This document shows, one piece after another, positions 1-6,911 of a stretch of DNA of 15,354 nucleotides. Source of the stretch: Methanosphaera sp. rholeuAM74 (lineage in GTDB: Archaea; Methanobacteriota; Methanobacteria; Methanobacteriales; Methanobacteriaceae); assembly GCA_003266075.1 (NCBI GenBank), contig MUZZ01000108.1, positions 7,569 to 22,922 of the forward strand, in the 5' to 3' direction. The stretch's first letter is position 1, and each line of letters begins with the position of its first letter. Position numbers and translations under genes: made by a program. Under the pieces are notes generated by a model. It was not told where the DNA came from. It worked only from the letters and a program-made list of their open reading frames with translations, and did not search any database.

Positions 1-131
1 TTGAACAATTGATAGTTATCAGTTGTGGCGAATAAACTAATATTTTTGCTTCCAACATCAACGCCTAGGGTAATATCCTGCTTATAACCTGAACTACCCC
101 ATAACAATTTTGATTGTGAGTTCTGTATTTG
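1..131 (-). pseudogene. Fragment of an RNase H/RuvC-like transposase (partial, 5' truncated)
   Basis: Reading the minus strand from 131 to the window edge gives about 43 codons with no stop and the stretch ITLGVDVGSKNISLF. A G-[IV]-D-x-G motif after a beta strand is the first catalytic-aspartate motif of RuvC-like nucleases, as in IS605-type TnpB, and also of the DEDD transposases of IS110. The frame is closed by TGA at 132-134 and has no ATG. A different frame starting with ATG at 135 (MTNTELTIKIVMG) ends after 13 codons, so the 5' part is missing or frameshifted. If this is TnpB, more than a hundred N-terminal residues are gone. If it is IS110, a TTG start near 104 would be possible. The short length leaves the family undecided. 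Confidence 0.35.
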
Positions 132-139
132 TCATATAT

Positions 140-191
140 CCCTTAAAAAGGGGGGGTTTCTATGAGCTTTAATTGTAAAGCCCATTTCCCC
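140..191. repeat. Two adjacent inverted repeats (hairpins) beside the transposase fragment
   Basis: CCCTT (140-144) pairs with AAGGG (148-152) around a 3-base loop. Overlapping it, GCTTTA (166-171) pairs perfectly with TAAAGC (176-181) around ATTG. ATG (162-164) then pairs with CAT (183-185) after one A-C mismatch, and the G run (150-156) can pair with CCCC (188-191) across an internal loop. The two hairpins compete for the same G run. Sub-terminal hairpins are typical of IS200/IS605 ends, and structured non-coding RNA also flanks TnpB and IS110 genes. The stretch lies just after the stop of the 113-residue gene, so it could equally be that gene's 3' end structure. Confidence 0.4.
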
Positions 192-195
192 TGTT

Positions 196-537
196 TTAAT
201 CGTGAAATAGTATTTTTATTAGTAGTTTGTTGGGTTGGACCCCTATGCGTACTTTTTCTTCTGGTACTCCCGTGTAATTGATTATTTCCAGTAGTTTATC
301 CCTGGATAGTAGTTCTTCCTCGGAATAACTGTTGTAGATGAATATTCTTATTGAGTCTGTGGGGTCAATGAGTATGTCAGTGCTTGGTGCTTTTAGTATC
401 CTGTCTACCTTTTTGGGTTGTTGTATTATCTTGTTTATCATTTTGGTTAGTTTTTCTTCTATTTCTTTTGTGATTTTCTGGTTTTCTTTGTTTGTTTTTA
501 TTAGTGTTTCTATTTTTTCTTTTACTTCTCCATCCAT
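196..537 (-). CDS. Hypothetical coiled-coil protein, 113 aa
   Basis: I do not recognise this protein. Residues 1-45 are almost entirely charged, with regularly spaced I/L (EKIETLIKTN, EIEEKLTKMINKII), and should form a helix or short coiled coil. Residues 50-113 look like a small alpha/beta unit ending in two strands (VRIGVQPNKLLIKILF). There is no signal peptide or membrane segment, so it is probably cytoplasmic. The ATG at 537 is preceded by GGGAGGAG about 8 bases upstream, a strong archaeal Shine-Dalgarno sequence, which supports both the gene and its start. It is the last of four genes on the minus strand downstream of the AAA ATPase, about 60 bases after the 148-residue gene. The C-terminal helix-strand-strand arrangement is faintly like the C-terminus of that neighbour, but I would not claim homology. 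Confidence 0.7.
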   Translation of the reverse strand: MDGEVKEKIETLIKTNKENQKITKEIEEKLTKMINKIIQQPKKVDRILKAPSTDILIDPTDSIRIFIYNSYSEEELLSRDKLLEIINYTGVPEEKVRIGVQPNKLLIKILFHD

Positions 538-600
538 ACTTCTAACTCCTCCCTATTGTCTATTGTCCATGTTTTTTGGGTGTTTTCTTTTTCTTGTTTA

Positions 601-1047
601 TCATTTTAGTGCCTGTGTGGGTGTCCATTTTGGAATTATTTTCTGGAATAGGTCATGGTTGATGAAGTCCATTTCCAGTTTGTTTTTGTGTGGCTGTATT
701 GGTGTTTTTGTGTGTGTTATGCATATCATGGCTTCCTCGTAGTCGTAGTAGTGTACTTTTATGTTCCAGTCCTGCCATTCGAGATATTCCATTAGCTGTT
801 TGAGAATTCTCTTCGTCAGTGCTTGGTCGTAGCATTCTGTGTTGTCTTCTTCGTGGAATCGTTCGTGGCTTTCTATGTAGAGTTTTTCTTCTTTTCTGTT
901 GTAGTATGTTTCGAGGTCGTCTATTTTTATGCTTGTGTCTGCTTTTATGCCTCTGGTGTATAGTTTTGTGTCGTACTTGTATTGGTGGTAGTATTTTGAT
1001 TTATTTAGTGGTATTTCCTTTATGATACCTTTTTTCTCATTTATCAT
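601..1047 (-). CDS. Hypothetical protein, 148 aa, in the ATPase gene group
   Basis: No family is recognised. The protein is hydrophilic, rich in Tyr, His, Lys and Glu, and has no signal peptide or membrane helix. The N-terminal 40 residues are basic and Tyr-rich (SKYYHQYKYDTKLYTRG). The middle contains HERFHEEDNTECYD, a local cluster of His/Glu/Asp/Cys that could bind metal but matches no motif I know. Residues 75-115 should be a helix followed by two strands (QLMEYLEWQDWNIKVHYYD). The ATG at 1047 follows AGGGG about 7 bases upstream, which is a moderate ribosome binding site. It begins about 20 bases after the stop of the 75-residue gene, so it is probably cotranscribed with it and with the ATPase. 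Confidence 0.7.
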   Translation of the reverse strand: MINEKKGIIKEIPLNKSKYYHQYKYDTKLYTRGIKADTSIKIDDLETYYNRKEEKLYIESHERFHEEDNTECYDQALTKRILKQLMEYLEWQDWNIKVHYYDYEEAMICITHTKTPIQPHKNKLEMDFINHDLFQKIIPKWTPTQALK

Positions 1048-1066
1048 TATTATCGCCCCTTACTTT

Positions 1067-1294
1067 TTACATGTTTTCTTTGAACCATTGGTCGTATTCT
1101 TCTTCAAATAGTAGTAGGCTTATTACTTCTTTGTTGAGTTGTTTTCTGATTCTTTTTCTGACGTCTGGGTTTAGGTGTTCGGTTTCGAGTAGGTTTAGGT
1201 ATAGTTGTATTTGTTTGTATCGTGTGTTTGTTGCATAGTCTTCTGAGAGTTTGTATATTGCATTTTGTGTTGCATCATCGATTCTTATATCCAT
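1067..1294 (-). CDS. Small hypothetical protein, 75 aa, overlapping the ATPase gene
   Basis: This is a small, all-helical, highly charged protein (MDIRIDDATQNAIYKLSEDY to FEEEYDQWFKENM) with no recognised domain. Its ATG at 1292-1294 lies inside the last codons of the upstream ATPase gene, whose stop is at 1285-1287. The overlap implies translational coupling and a functional link to the ATPase. AGGGGG lies roughly 10 bases upstream of the ATG, inside the ATPase coding region. Small helical proteins coupled to an ATPase often act as a binding partner or regulator; that role is inferred only from position. There are no Cys or His residues to suggest metal binding. Confidence 0.7.
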   Translation of the reverse strand: MDIRIDDATQNAIYKLSEDYATNTRYKQIQLYLNLLETEHLNPDVRKRIRKQLNKEVISLLLFEEEYDQWFKENM

Positions 1295-2538
1295 TTCCTA
1301 TTTTCCCCCTGTTCTGTTATTATTTGCTTGTTTTTTAGGAAGTCTATTATGTTGACGTGTTGTATGTCTTCGTGTGTGTAGTTTTGGGTGTCCTCGCTTA
1401 TTATGTATTTGGCTGAGTTTCCAGTCTTTCTTAGCTTCCTGTATACTTTTTTTCTTTTGTTTTCATCTTTTATCGTGTTTTCTACTTGTATGTACGTGTA
1501 TTGGTCTCGGTTTTTGTGTAGGAATGTTATTTCTTCGCCATCGATTACTGCTCTTGATACCGGGATTTTGCGTCTTCTGAGTTCTATGAATACTATTGAT
1601 TCGAGTACGTCTTTTGTGTCGTCCCTGAATGTTATCATGTGCTTGTATGATGGGTCTGTCGTGTAGAACCTGTAGTCGTTCCATCGCTGTTTGTCTTCTG
1701 TTACGTATATTGTTGGACATGTTTCGAGTATTTCCATGTTACTTATTATTTGTAGGTAGTATTGCAGTAGTTCTTGTGAGATGTTGAATACGTTGAAGTA
1801 TCCGTTAGCGTAGTGGTTTATGAATTTTTGCAGCATTTGTGGGTAGATTAGTTGTCCCATATCCATTATGATGTATCTTATCAGTGTTTTGGCAAACTCA
1901 GCGTATTCGAGTTTGTATGTGTTGGGTATTACTGTGTTGTCGTAGGACCATCGTATTATTTGTTCTACGTTCGGGATTGCCTTGTCGCATACTATTTCGG
2001 GTAGTCCCCCTGTTTGTTTGTATTGCCTGTATAGTTCTTCTTCGCTTTTTGCGTCCTTTTCTGGTTTTTGTTTGTTGTATTCGAGTATTTCCCTGAATGA
2101 AAATGGGTATATGTTTATGATGTGCTTGTATCCTATTTTTCGAAGGTTCTTGTTTGTTATTCTGCTGGAGTTTTGGGGTGCTATGTATATGTTTAGGTTA
2201 TACCTGTATTTTGTGTTGTAGTGGAGTAGTCTTCCCCATGATTTTACGTATTCTATGTTGTCCAGGAAGAGGTATATTTCTTCTTCTCTATTTTGGCGTA
2301 GTGTGTCAAGTAGTTGTGCTAGGTACTCCGAGTTTTTTTGTCTGTCGTAGCTTTTCTTCGTGAAGTCTATGTATTTAACGTTTTCCTCGGGGTGGTCTTC
2401 TTTTAGGACTTGTTGGTATGCTTGTCTGAGTATTGTGCTTTTTCCACAGTATCTTGGCCCGATTAGGGTTGTAACACGTGCCGTGTTACGGTCTTTTAGT
2501 ACTTCATCAACTACTTCCTGTCTTATTAACATTGTCAT
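1285..2538 (-). CDS. AAA family ATPase (AAA_14/DUF4143 type) with degenerate nuclease-like C-terminus
   Basis: A P-loop ATPase of 417 residues. The Walker A motif is GPRYCGKST at residues 27-35. Walker B is IYLFLDNI at 88-95, where the usual catalytic D-E reads D93-N94, with E96 nearby. YPFSFREIL at about 144-152 and GGLPE at 177-181 are typical landmarks of the AAA_14/DUF4143 family. In that family the last ~100 residues form a PD-(D/E)xK-like fold with E-[VI]-D-F and E-V-K motifs. Here the equivalents read EEITFL and YIQVEN, so the nuclease residues appear lost. The start follows GGAGAG about 10 bases upstream. It heads a minus-strand group with three small genes, the first overlapping it. 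Family members have been found in mobile or defence-like settings and are mostly uncharacterised, so the role here is unknown. Confidence 0.85.
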   Translation of the reverse strand: MTMLIRQEVVDEVLKDRNTARVTTLIGPRYCGKSTILRQAYQQVLKEDHPEENVKYIDFTKKSYDRQKNSEYLAQLLDTLRQNREEEIYLFLDNIEYVKSWGRLLHYNTKYRYNLNIYIAPQNSSRITNKNLRKIGYKHIINIYPFSFREILEYNKQKPEKDAKSEEELYRQYKQTGGLPEIVCDKAIPNVEQIIRWSYDNTVIPNTYKLEYAEFAKTLIRYIIMDMGQLIYPQMLQKFINHYANGYFNVFNISQELLQYYLQIISNMEILETCPTIYVTEDKQRWNDYRFYTTDPSYKHMITFRDDTKDVLESIVFIELRRRKIPVSRAVIDGEEITFLHKNRDQYTYIQVENTIKDENKRKKVYRKLRKTGNSAKYIISEDTQNYTHEDIQHVNIIDFLKNKQIITEQGENRKWI

Positions 2539-3029
2539 CTTTTTATTACTCTCCTATTTTTTTGTTATTATTTTTATGATTTTTGTTATTTTAGTGGATT
2601 GCATGTTTGTGGGACCTATGGAAGGCTCTCCTCGGATTTAGATTTTTTTAATTGTTTATTTTGCTTTATTTTATTTGTATAATTTTATAATATTTTTATT
2701 TACTATTTAACTTGTATTTTATGTTTAGTTTTATGTATTAATTTTAATTTTCTTTTATATATTTTTTATATCTATGTTTTGTTCGTGTATTCATGTTTTA
2801 GTGGTGTTTATCTGTTTTTATTCTTTCAGTGTTTTTTTCGTTGACCCGGCTATCTCGCCTGTCTGCTTTTTGTGGGGTATGTACTCATGCTCAGCGGTGT
2901 TATTATCATTATATGTTTGGTTATTAACTGTATTTGTTGTTCTATCTTTTTGTGGATTTTTATTTATATAGTTTTGCCTTACTTGTTATTCCTCAAGGTC
3001 TTTATGGGATGCACGTGGTACTACTTTTT
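2539..3029. other. Long AT-rich intergenic region between divergent genes
   Basis: The gap is about 500 bases of mostly T-rich DNA. It should hold the promoter of the ATPase operon (minus strand); TTATAAAATTATA-like boxes occur around 2677-2692, which would give a 5' leader of over 100 bases. A TTTATATA box at 2963-2970 faces the plus strand. A short, less AT-rich island at about 2836-2920 stands out but forms no tRNA and no convincing long hairpin. The open frames here are hydrophobic, lack ribosome binding sites, and look like by-products of the T-rich composition. Confidence 0.5.
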
Positions 3030-3044
3030 CCGAAATATTTATTA
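3030..3044 (+). promoter_or_regulatory. BRE/TATA promoter of the Ig-repeat hydrolase gene
   Basis: CCGAAA (3030-3035) followed at once by TATTTATTA (3036-3044) is a good match to an archaeal BRE plus TATA box. Initiation is expected about 25 bases downstream of the box centre, near 3062-3068. That puts an in-frame ATG at 3053 upstream of the transcript start and excludes it as a translation start. Confidence 0.6.
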
Positions 3045-3088
3045 AACTTGATGTGCAATATACTTACCAAGAAACATCGAACGAAAAT

Positions 3089-4801
3089 ATGGAGGAATAT
3101 TTTATTAATAAGAAATTAGTATTCACAATACTTCTTGTCTGTGTGTTATGTCTGTTGCCAGTAGTTAGTGCAGGTGAATCTGATAACAATATAGATGACA
3201 ATACATCATATAAAAGTAGCAATATGGATGTTGGATCCAAAACACAGACGCATATAACCAGTAAAAGTGTTTATATGGGAAAAAGTGTACGCCTGGAGGC
3301 TAACGTCACTAGTGGTAGTAGTCGTGTTAACGGGGGCAATATAACATTCAAGGTGAACAATAAGAGTGTTGGCACGTCTGTCGTTAGGAGTGGCAGCTCT
3401 TCATACACGTTGAACACTAAGGGATATGCTGCGGGAGATTACAGCCTTTGTGCAGTCTTTAGTGGATGTAACGGATATGGTGGTAGTACTTCTAACCAGG
3501 CAAGATTAACAGTTAATAAGCATCAAAGCAAAATTAAGGTAGAAGATGTGAGGGTAACATATACTGATAAGGCAGTTCTACGTGCAACCATCGTGGATAA
3601 GACAATGAATGATTACATAAAAAGTGGTAAGGTCGTATTCAAGCTCAACGGTGTGAGTGTTGGATATGGAAAAATTAAAAACGGTAAGGCATCAGTTATC
3701 TATGATACGTCACAGCTAAAAGGTGGAATCTACAATCTAAGCGTAGCCTATGGTGGCTCATCACTAGTATGCCCGTACAGAAGCAGTGGCCATCTGACTA
3801 TTGATAAAATGGCTACAAAGTTATCAATGGCTAATGTTAATGCTTACTCCAATACGAGTACGTCATTGACTGTGAGGGTATGTGACTCTAATGGCAGAAG
3901 CATCACCGGTGGAAGAGTAGTCTTCAAAGTAAATGGTATCAGCGTAGGATATGCCCAAGTCAAAAGTGGCAGTGCAACGCTAAGATACACGCCGGCAAAC
4001 GTCGCCAAAAATTATACAATCACCGTGAAGTATAGTGGCAGCACAAGATATACCCCATCAAGTACTAGTAGTAAGTTACTCATATCCCTGAGGGTTTACA
4101 CAGTTAACTGGGCAAGTAAGGGAAACATAAAGAAGAACACCGTACTCTACAAGAACCTGACAAAAACCGATTTAACAGAAAGACTGGTTAACAGTGCATC
4201 CAATGCAACACCATACGTCGTCCTCGGTGACGGTAAGGGCAAATGCGTCTTCATAGTAGCTGGCATACATGGAAACGAGCTGTCAAGCCAGTCAGCTGCT
4301 ATACGCTTAATAAACGATCTTTCAACCAGGACAATTCATGGAACAGTCTACATATTCCCATTCGCAGCACCAAGCTATACCGGAAACAATACACGAAAAC
4401 TTGGGGGAGTAAACCTCAACGACGTAGCAGACAAGAGTGGAAGCCTCTCCAACAACATCTACAACTTTGCTAAAAAGTTTGGTGCAAGCAGTCTGGGCGA
4501 CTTCCATTGCACCATGCCCGGCGGAAAACCCGGACGCAACGCCGTGTTCGGCTCATCAAAACCCCTCAAGGAAAGTGCTGATCTATCTAAGTACATAAGC
4601 ACGAAAACATCATCCACTAGCATAGTATATAATAAGGCTGGAGTGGAGTATCCCGGAGCATTGGAGGACTACTGCAACCTGCATGGAATCGTCAGCGTCA
4701 CATGTGAAGTCAAGACATCCCACGGCACAATAGCAAAGGGAAGCGTTGAAAAGTCATACTCTATGATGAAGGCATTCCTCTCATACTACAGACTCATATA
4801 A
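3089..4801 (+). CDS. Secreted Ig-repeat protein with C-terminal AstE/aspartoacylase-like zinc hydrolase domain
   Basis: The 570-residue protein opens with a signal peptide (KKLVFTILLVCVLCLLPVVSA), followed by three Ig-like repeats at about residues 50-145, 146-240 and 241-335. Their strands carry G-x-[IV]-x-F-K-V-N-x-x-S-V-G. The last ~200 residues are an M14-like domain of the succinylglutamate desuccinylase/aspartoacylase type. GIHGNE gives zinc ligands H394 and E397, DFH gives H473, and TCEVK gives the catalytic E540. Spacing fits the family, but the usual N-L-N-R reads NLND. Such enzymes cleave amide bonds next to acidic groups. An exported one could trim pseudomurein peptides, which is inference. 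The start is uncertain: no ribosome binding site precedes ATG 3089, whereas GGAGG (3091-3095) sits 8 bases before ATT 3104, which would give INKKLVF as the N-terminus. It ends 6 bases from the convergent VWA gene. Confidence 0.85.
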   Translation: MEEYFINKKLVFTILLVCVLCLLPVVSAGESDNNIDDNTSYKSSNMDVGSKTQTHITSKSVYMGKSVRLEANVTSGSSRVNGGNITFKVNNKSVGTSVVRSGSSSYTLNTKGYAAGDYSLCAVFSGCNGYGGSTSNQARLTVNKHQSKIKVEDVRVTYTDKAVLRATIVDKTMNDYIKSGKVVFKLNGVSVGYGKIKNGKASVIYDTSQLKGGIYNLSVAYGGSSLVCPYRSSGHLTIDKMATKLSMANVNAYSNTSTSLTVRVCDSNGRSITGGRVVFKVNGISVGYAQVKSGSATLRYTPANVAKNYTITVKYSGSTRYTPSSTSSKLLISLRVYTVNWASKGNIKKNTVLYKNLTKTDLTERLVNSASNATPYVVLGDGKGKCVFIVAGIHGNELSSQSAAIRLINDLSTRTIHGTVYIFPFAAPSYTGNNTRKLGGVNLNDVADKSGSLSNNIYNFAKKFGASSLGDFHCTMPGGKPGRNAVFGSSKPLKESADLSKYISTKTSSTSIVYNKAGVEYPGALEDYCNLHGIVSVTCEVKTSHGTIAKGSVEKSYSMMKAFLSYYRLI

Positions 4802-4807
4802 CAAAAG

Positions 4808-5926
4808 CTATAGCATGCTGATGACCTTCTCGAACTTCTCCAGGCTGCTGGTCTCATAGACACTGGCGCCTGCACGTTCATAGTCTTCAACACAGCTGGT
4901 GGCGTTGTTCCACCGAATCTTCTTTTCGGGGTTGAGGATTATCACATTACGTGCTAATTCAAGCATGTCTCTCATGAGCATGGCACTCTTTAACGTGCCA
5001 TCGATTCTTTCACCCTTCCAATCCCTGCAGTCAGTTAATATGATGACGTCAGTACGGTTGTTCAAATTCACCATGCCCAGAAATTCCTCGAATGATGATG
5101 CCATATCCGACTGGCCATAACAGTGAATGCCACTCCTTTTCTGTGCAATGTTGACCTGGCCGATGTTCTCGAATTTCTCCCTGCCCAGGAGGTCGGTGAT
5201 GTCTGTCACCTTGTTGTCGAAGCAGTATATCTCAACCCTGTCAAAGGTCTCTTTGCAGCCATATAGGAGCGTGAAAAACCATGAGGTAACCCACTCACAG
5301 GAGCCGCTGACATCACAGAGGAATACGTGCCTTGACTTATGGAAGTGGGGTTTATCATAGATTAGCTTCAATATGTGTCCGCCATACTTCATATTAGCCC
5401 GGATGGTCTTGGACATGTCCACATGCCTGGATTTACTCTTTTTCATCCTGCTTGAGCGTTTGTTGGCAATCTTCTTGCTGAGCCGTTTGCACAACTGGAA
5501 GACCCTCGGGTCATATGTATCCAATAATACCATGCTGCTGTCAACTATCTGGCCATCACGTGCCCTGTTTTTAGCCCTCTTCTCGAACATGTCATCATAG
5601 AGACTTTCCAATAATTCGAGGTCTTCACTGGCATTATCAGAGATTAAATCAGCTATACTGGCTTCTCCCATGTCGTCACAGCTGGCTGTACGACTTTTCT
5701 CCTCCTTGATTTTGATGTCACGAAAAGCCCTGTCAAATGCCCTGTTAAACTTCCCGGTCTCCTCAACGTTCTTAATATAAATAGCACTTAAACAGCTATG
5801 GAGTTCTTCGATGCTGTCCATAGGCACGGTATCCAGGAGCTCTTTGGCGAGCATGTTGGTTCTGGTGCTGACCTCTACCCCATCATCTCTAAGGTAATTC
5901 GCTAACAAAATAAGTTTATGGCTCAT
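4808..5926 (-). CDS. VWA domain protein, CoxE-like
   Basis: A 372-residue cytoplasmic protein with a C-terminal von Willebrand A domain. The metal-binding MIDAS site is visible as DVSGS (D205, S207, S209) and ILTDCRDW (D299); the usual middle Thr region reads GQSDMASSF. The N-terminus (LANYLRDDGVEVSTRTNMLAKELL) matches the 'short loop plus V-S-T/R' opening of CoxE-family VWA proteins, so I start at 5926. A Met 14 codons upstream at 5968 would add an unrelated YIRYCLGLFF extension and lies at or before the expected transcript start below a TTTAATTTTAAATAT box near 5976-5990. CoxE proteins usually work with a MoxR-type AAA ATPase to insert cofactors or remodel complexes. No MoxR gene is present here; the upstream neighbour is an SDR. 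Basic stretches (KRSSRMKKSKSR) precede the VWA domain. Confidence 0.85.
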   Translation of the reverse strand: MSHKLILLANYLRDDGVEVSTRTNMLAKELLDTVPMDSIEELHSCLSAIYIKNVEETGKFNRAFDRAFRDIKIKEEKSRTASCDDMGEASIADLISDNASEDLELLESLYDDMFEKRAKNRARDGQIVDSSMVLLDTYDPRVFQLCKRLSKKIANKRSSRMKKSKSRHVDMSKTIRANMKYGGHILKLIYDKPHFHKSRHVFLCDVSGSCEWVTSWFFTLLYGCKETFDRVEIYCFDNKVTDITDLLGREKFENIGQVNIAQKRSGIHCYGQSDMASSFEEFLGMVNLNNRTDVIILTDCRDWKGERIDGTLKSAMLMRDMLELARNVIILNPEKKIRWNNATSCVEDYERAGASVYETSSLEKFEKVISML

Positions 5927-6026
5927 AAAAAATAACCCAAGACAATATCTAATATAAGTGTTTGTCATTAGTCATATTTAAAATTAAAATAGTACTGTTT
6001 TTGTTAGGATAAGTGTAAAACGTCAT

Positions 6027-6034
6027 AAAAAAAA
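6027..6034 (-). terminator. U-tract terminator after the SDR gene
   Basis: A run of eight A on the plus strand gives eight U in the minus-strand transcript, about 27 bases after the stop of the SDR gene. Archaeal terminators are typically oligo-U tracts without a required hairpin. It also separates the SDR gene from the VWA gene, which then needs its own promoter. Confidence 0.45.
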
Positions 6035-6060
6035 TAGAATGGAAATGGTGGAAATCATCC

Positions 6061-6801
6061 CTACTGCAATACGAATCCACCGTTAGGTGAAATGACTTGT
6101 CCCGTGAGGTAAGGTGCTTCCAATATGTATCCTAATGCTCCAGCAATATCTGATACGTCTCCAATCCTTCCAATAGGTATTGTAGCTGCAAGTGCGTTCA
6201 GTTCATCCTGGTTGACTCCCCTGAGCATGTCAGTCATAATCATGCCCGGTGCTATTGCGTTTACCCTTACCTTTCTTGGTGCAAATTCCAATGCTAAAGC
6301 TCTTACAAGTCCTATTACGCCTGTCTTTGCGGCACAATAGTCTGCCTGATTGATTACTCCAGTCATTCCACCGACAGATGCTGTGCATACAATGGATGTT
6401 TCCCTGTCAACCATGTATGGCAATGCCAAATGGCACATGTGCATCATGCTCACAAGGTTAGTGTTAATAAGTCTTTCATAGTCTTCAGGTTTGATGTCAA
6501 TGAAGTTAGAGTTATTGGTGATTCCGGCATTGTTTACCAGTGCATCGATGTTGTCACCGAATGTTTCTACAGCAGTTTCCACTAGCCTTTTACAGTCCTC
6601 AAACTTGCTCACATCAGCCTGTACAGCTATAGCCTCAACACCATATTCATTCTTGATTTCTTCTATCAGGTCCTCTGTTAGCTTCTTGGATGAATCGCTC
6701 CTATAGTTAATGGCAATGTTATATCCTAGTTCCCCAAGTTTTCTTGCCATTGCTTCGCCTATTCCTCTTGATCCACCGGTTATTATTGCATTTTTACTCA
6801 T
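6061..6801 (-). CDS. Short-chain dehydrogenase/reductase, FabG-like
   Basis: A classical SDR oxidoreductase of 246 residues, the normal length for the family. The nucleotide-binding motif TGGSRGIG is at residues 8-15, NNAG at 90-93, and the catalytic residues are N115, S142, Y155 and K159 (YCAAK). R12 and the Arg in INYRSDS suggest NADP(H) preference. The C-terminal GQVISPNGGFVLQ resembles the FabG/PhaB ending. Methanogens have no bacterial fatty acid synthesis, so a 3-oxoacyl-ACP substrate is unlikely and the true substrate (a small ketone, sugar or acyl compound) cannot be read from the sequence. The start is firm: GGAGGAAAG lies about 8 bases before ATG 6801. It appears monocistronic, ending in a U-tract. 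Two direct repeats flank its probable TATA box. Confidence 0.9.
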   Translation of the reverse strand: MSKNAIITGGSRGIGEAMARKLGELGYNIAINYRSDSSKKLTEDLIEEIKNEYGVEAIAVQADVSKFEDCKRLVETAVETFGDNIDALVNNAGITNNSNFIDIKPEDYERLINTNLVSMMHMCHLALPYMVDRETSIVCTASVGGMTGVINQADYCAAKTGVIGLVRALALEFAPRKVRVNAIAPGMIMTDMLRGVNQDELNALAATIPIGRIGDVSDIAGALGYILEAPYLTGQVISPNGGFVLQ

Positions 6802-6855
6802 ATACTTCTTTCCTCCAATTTTTAATATGAAAATTTTTATTCAGCAATTAAAGGT

Positions 6856-6898
6856 TTGTAACTATTCATTATTATAGTTTTGTATAATTGTAACGATT
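6856..6898 (-). promoter_or_regulatory. Promoter region of the SDR gene with paired 11-base direct repeats
   Basis: TTGTAACTATT (6856-6866) and TTGTAACGATT (6888-6898) differ at one base and are exactly 32 bases apart, close to three helical turns. Between them, on the minus strand, lies ACTATAATAAT (6869-6879), a plausible TATA box about 70-80 bases upstream of the SDR start. Repeats that bracket a TATA box on one face of the helix suggest a regulator binding as a pair. Confidence 0.35.
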
Positions 6899-6911
6899 AA
6901 TATATGATGAT

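Noticed and set aside
338..742. Hydrophobic plus-strand frame opposite the 113 and 148 residue genes
   Set aside because: T-rich DNA read in any frame gives F/L/V/S-rich protein. It spans two minus-strand genes that have good ribosome binding sites.
1285..2538. ATPase as an active nuclease-ATPase
   Set aside because: The E-x-D and E-x-K residues expected in the DUF4143 C-terminal domain are not seen, so nuclease activity is not claimed.
2836..2920. tRNA or C/D box RNA in the less AT-rich island
   Set aside because: No cloverleaf pairing or proper C and D boxes could be found by eye.
2774..2971. Possible small membrane protein in the long gap (65 residues)
   Set aside because: No ribosome binding site. 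The hydrophobicity is what this T-rich composition would give by chance, and it ends over a TATA-like box.
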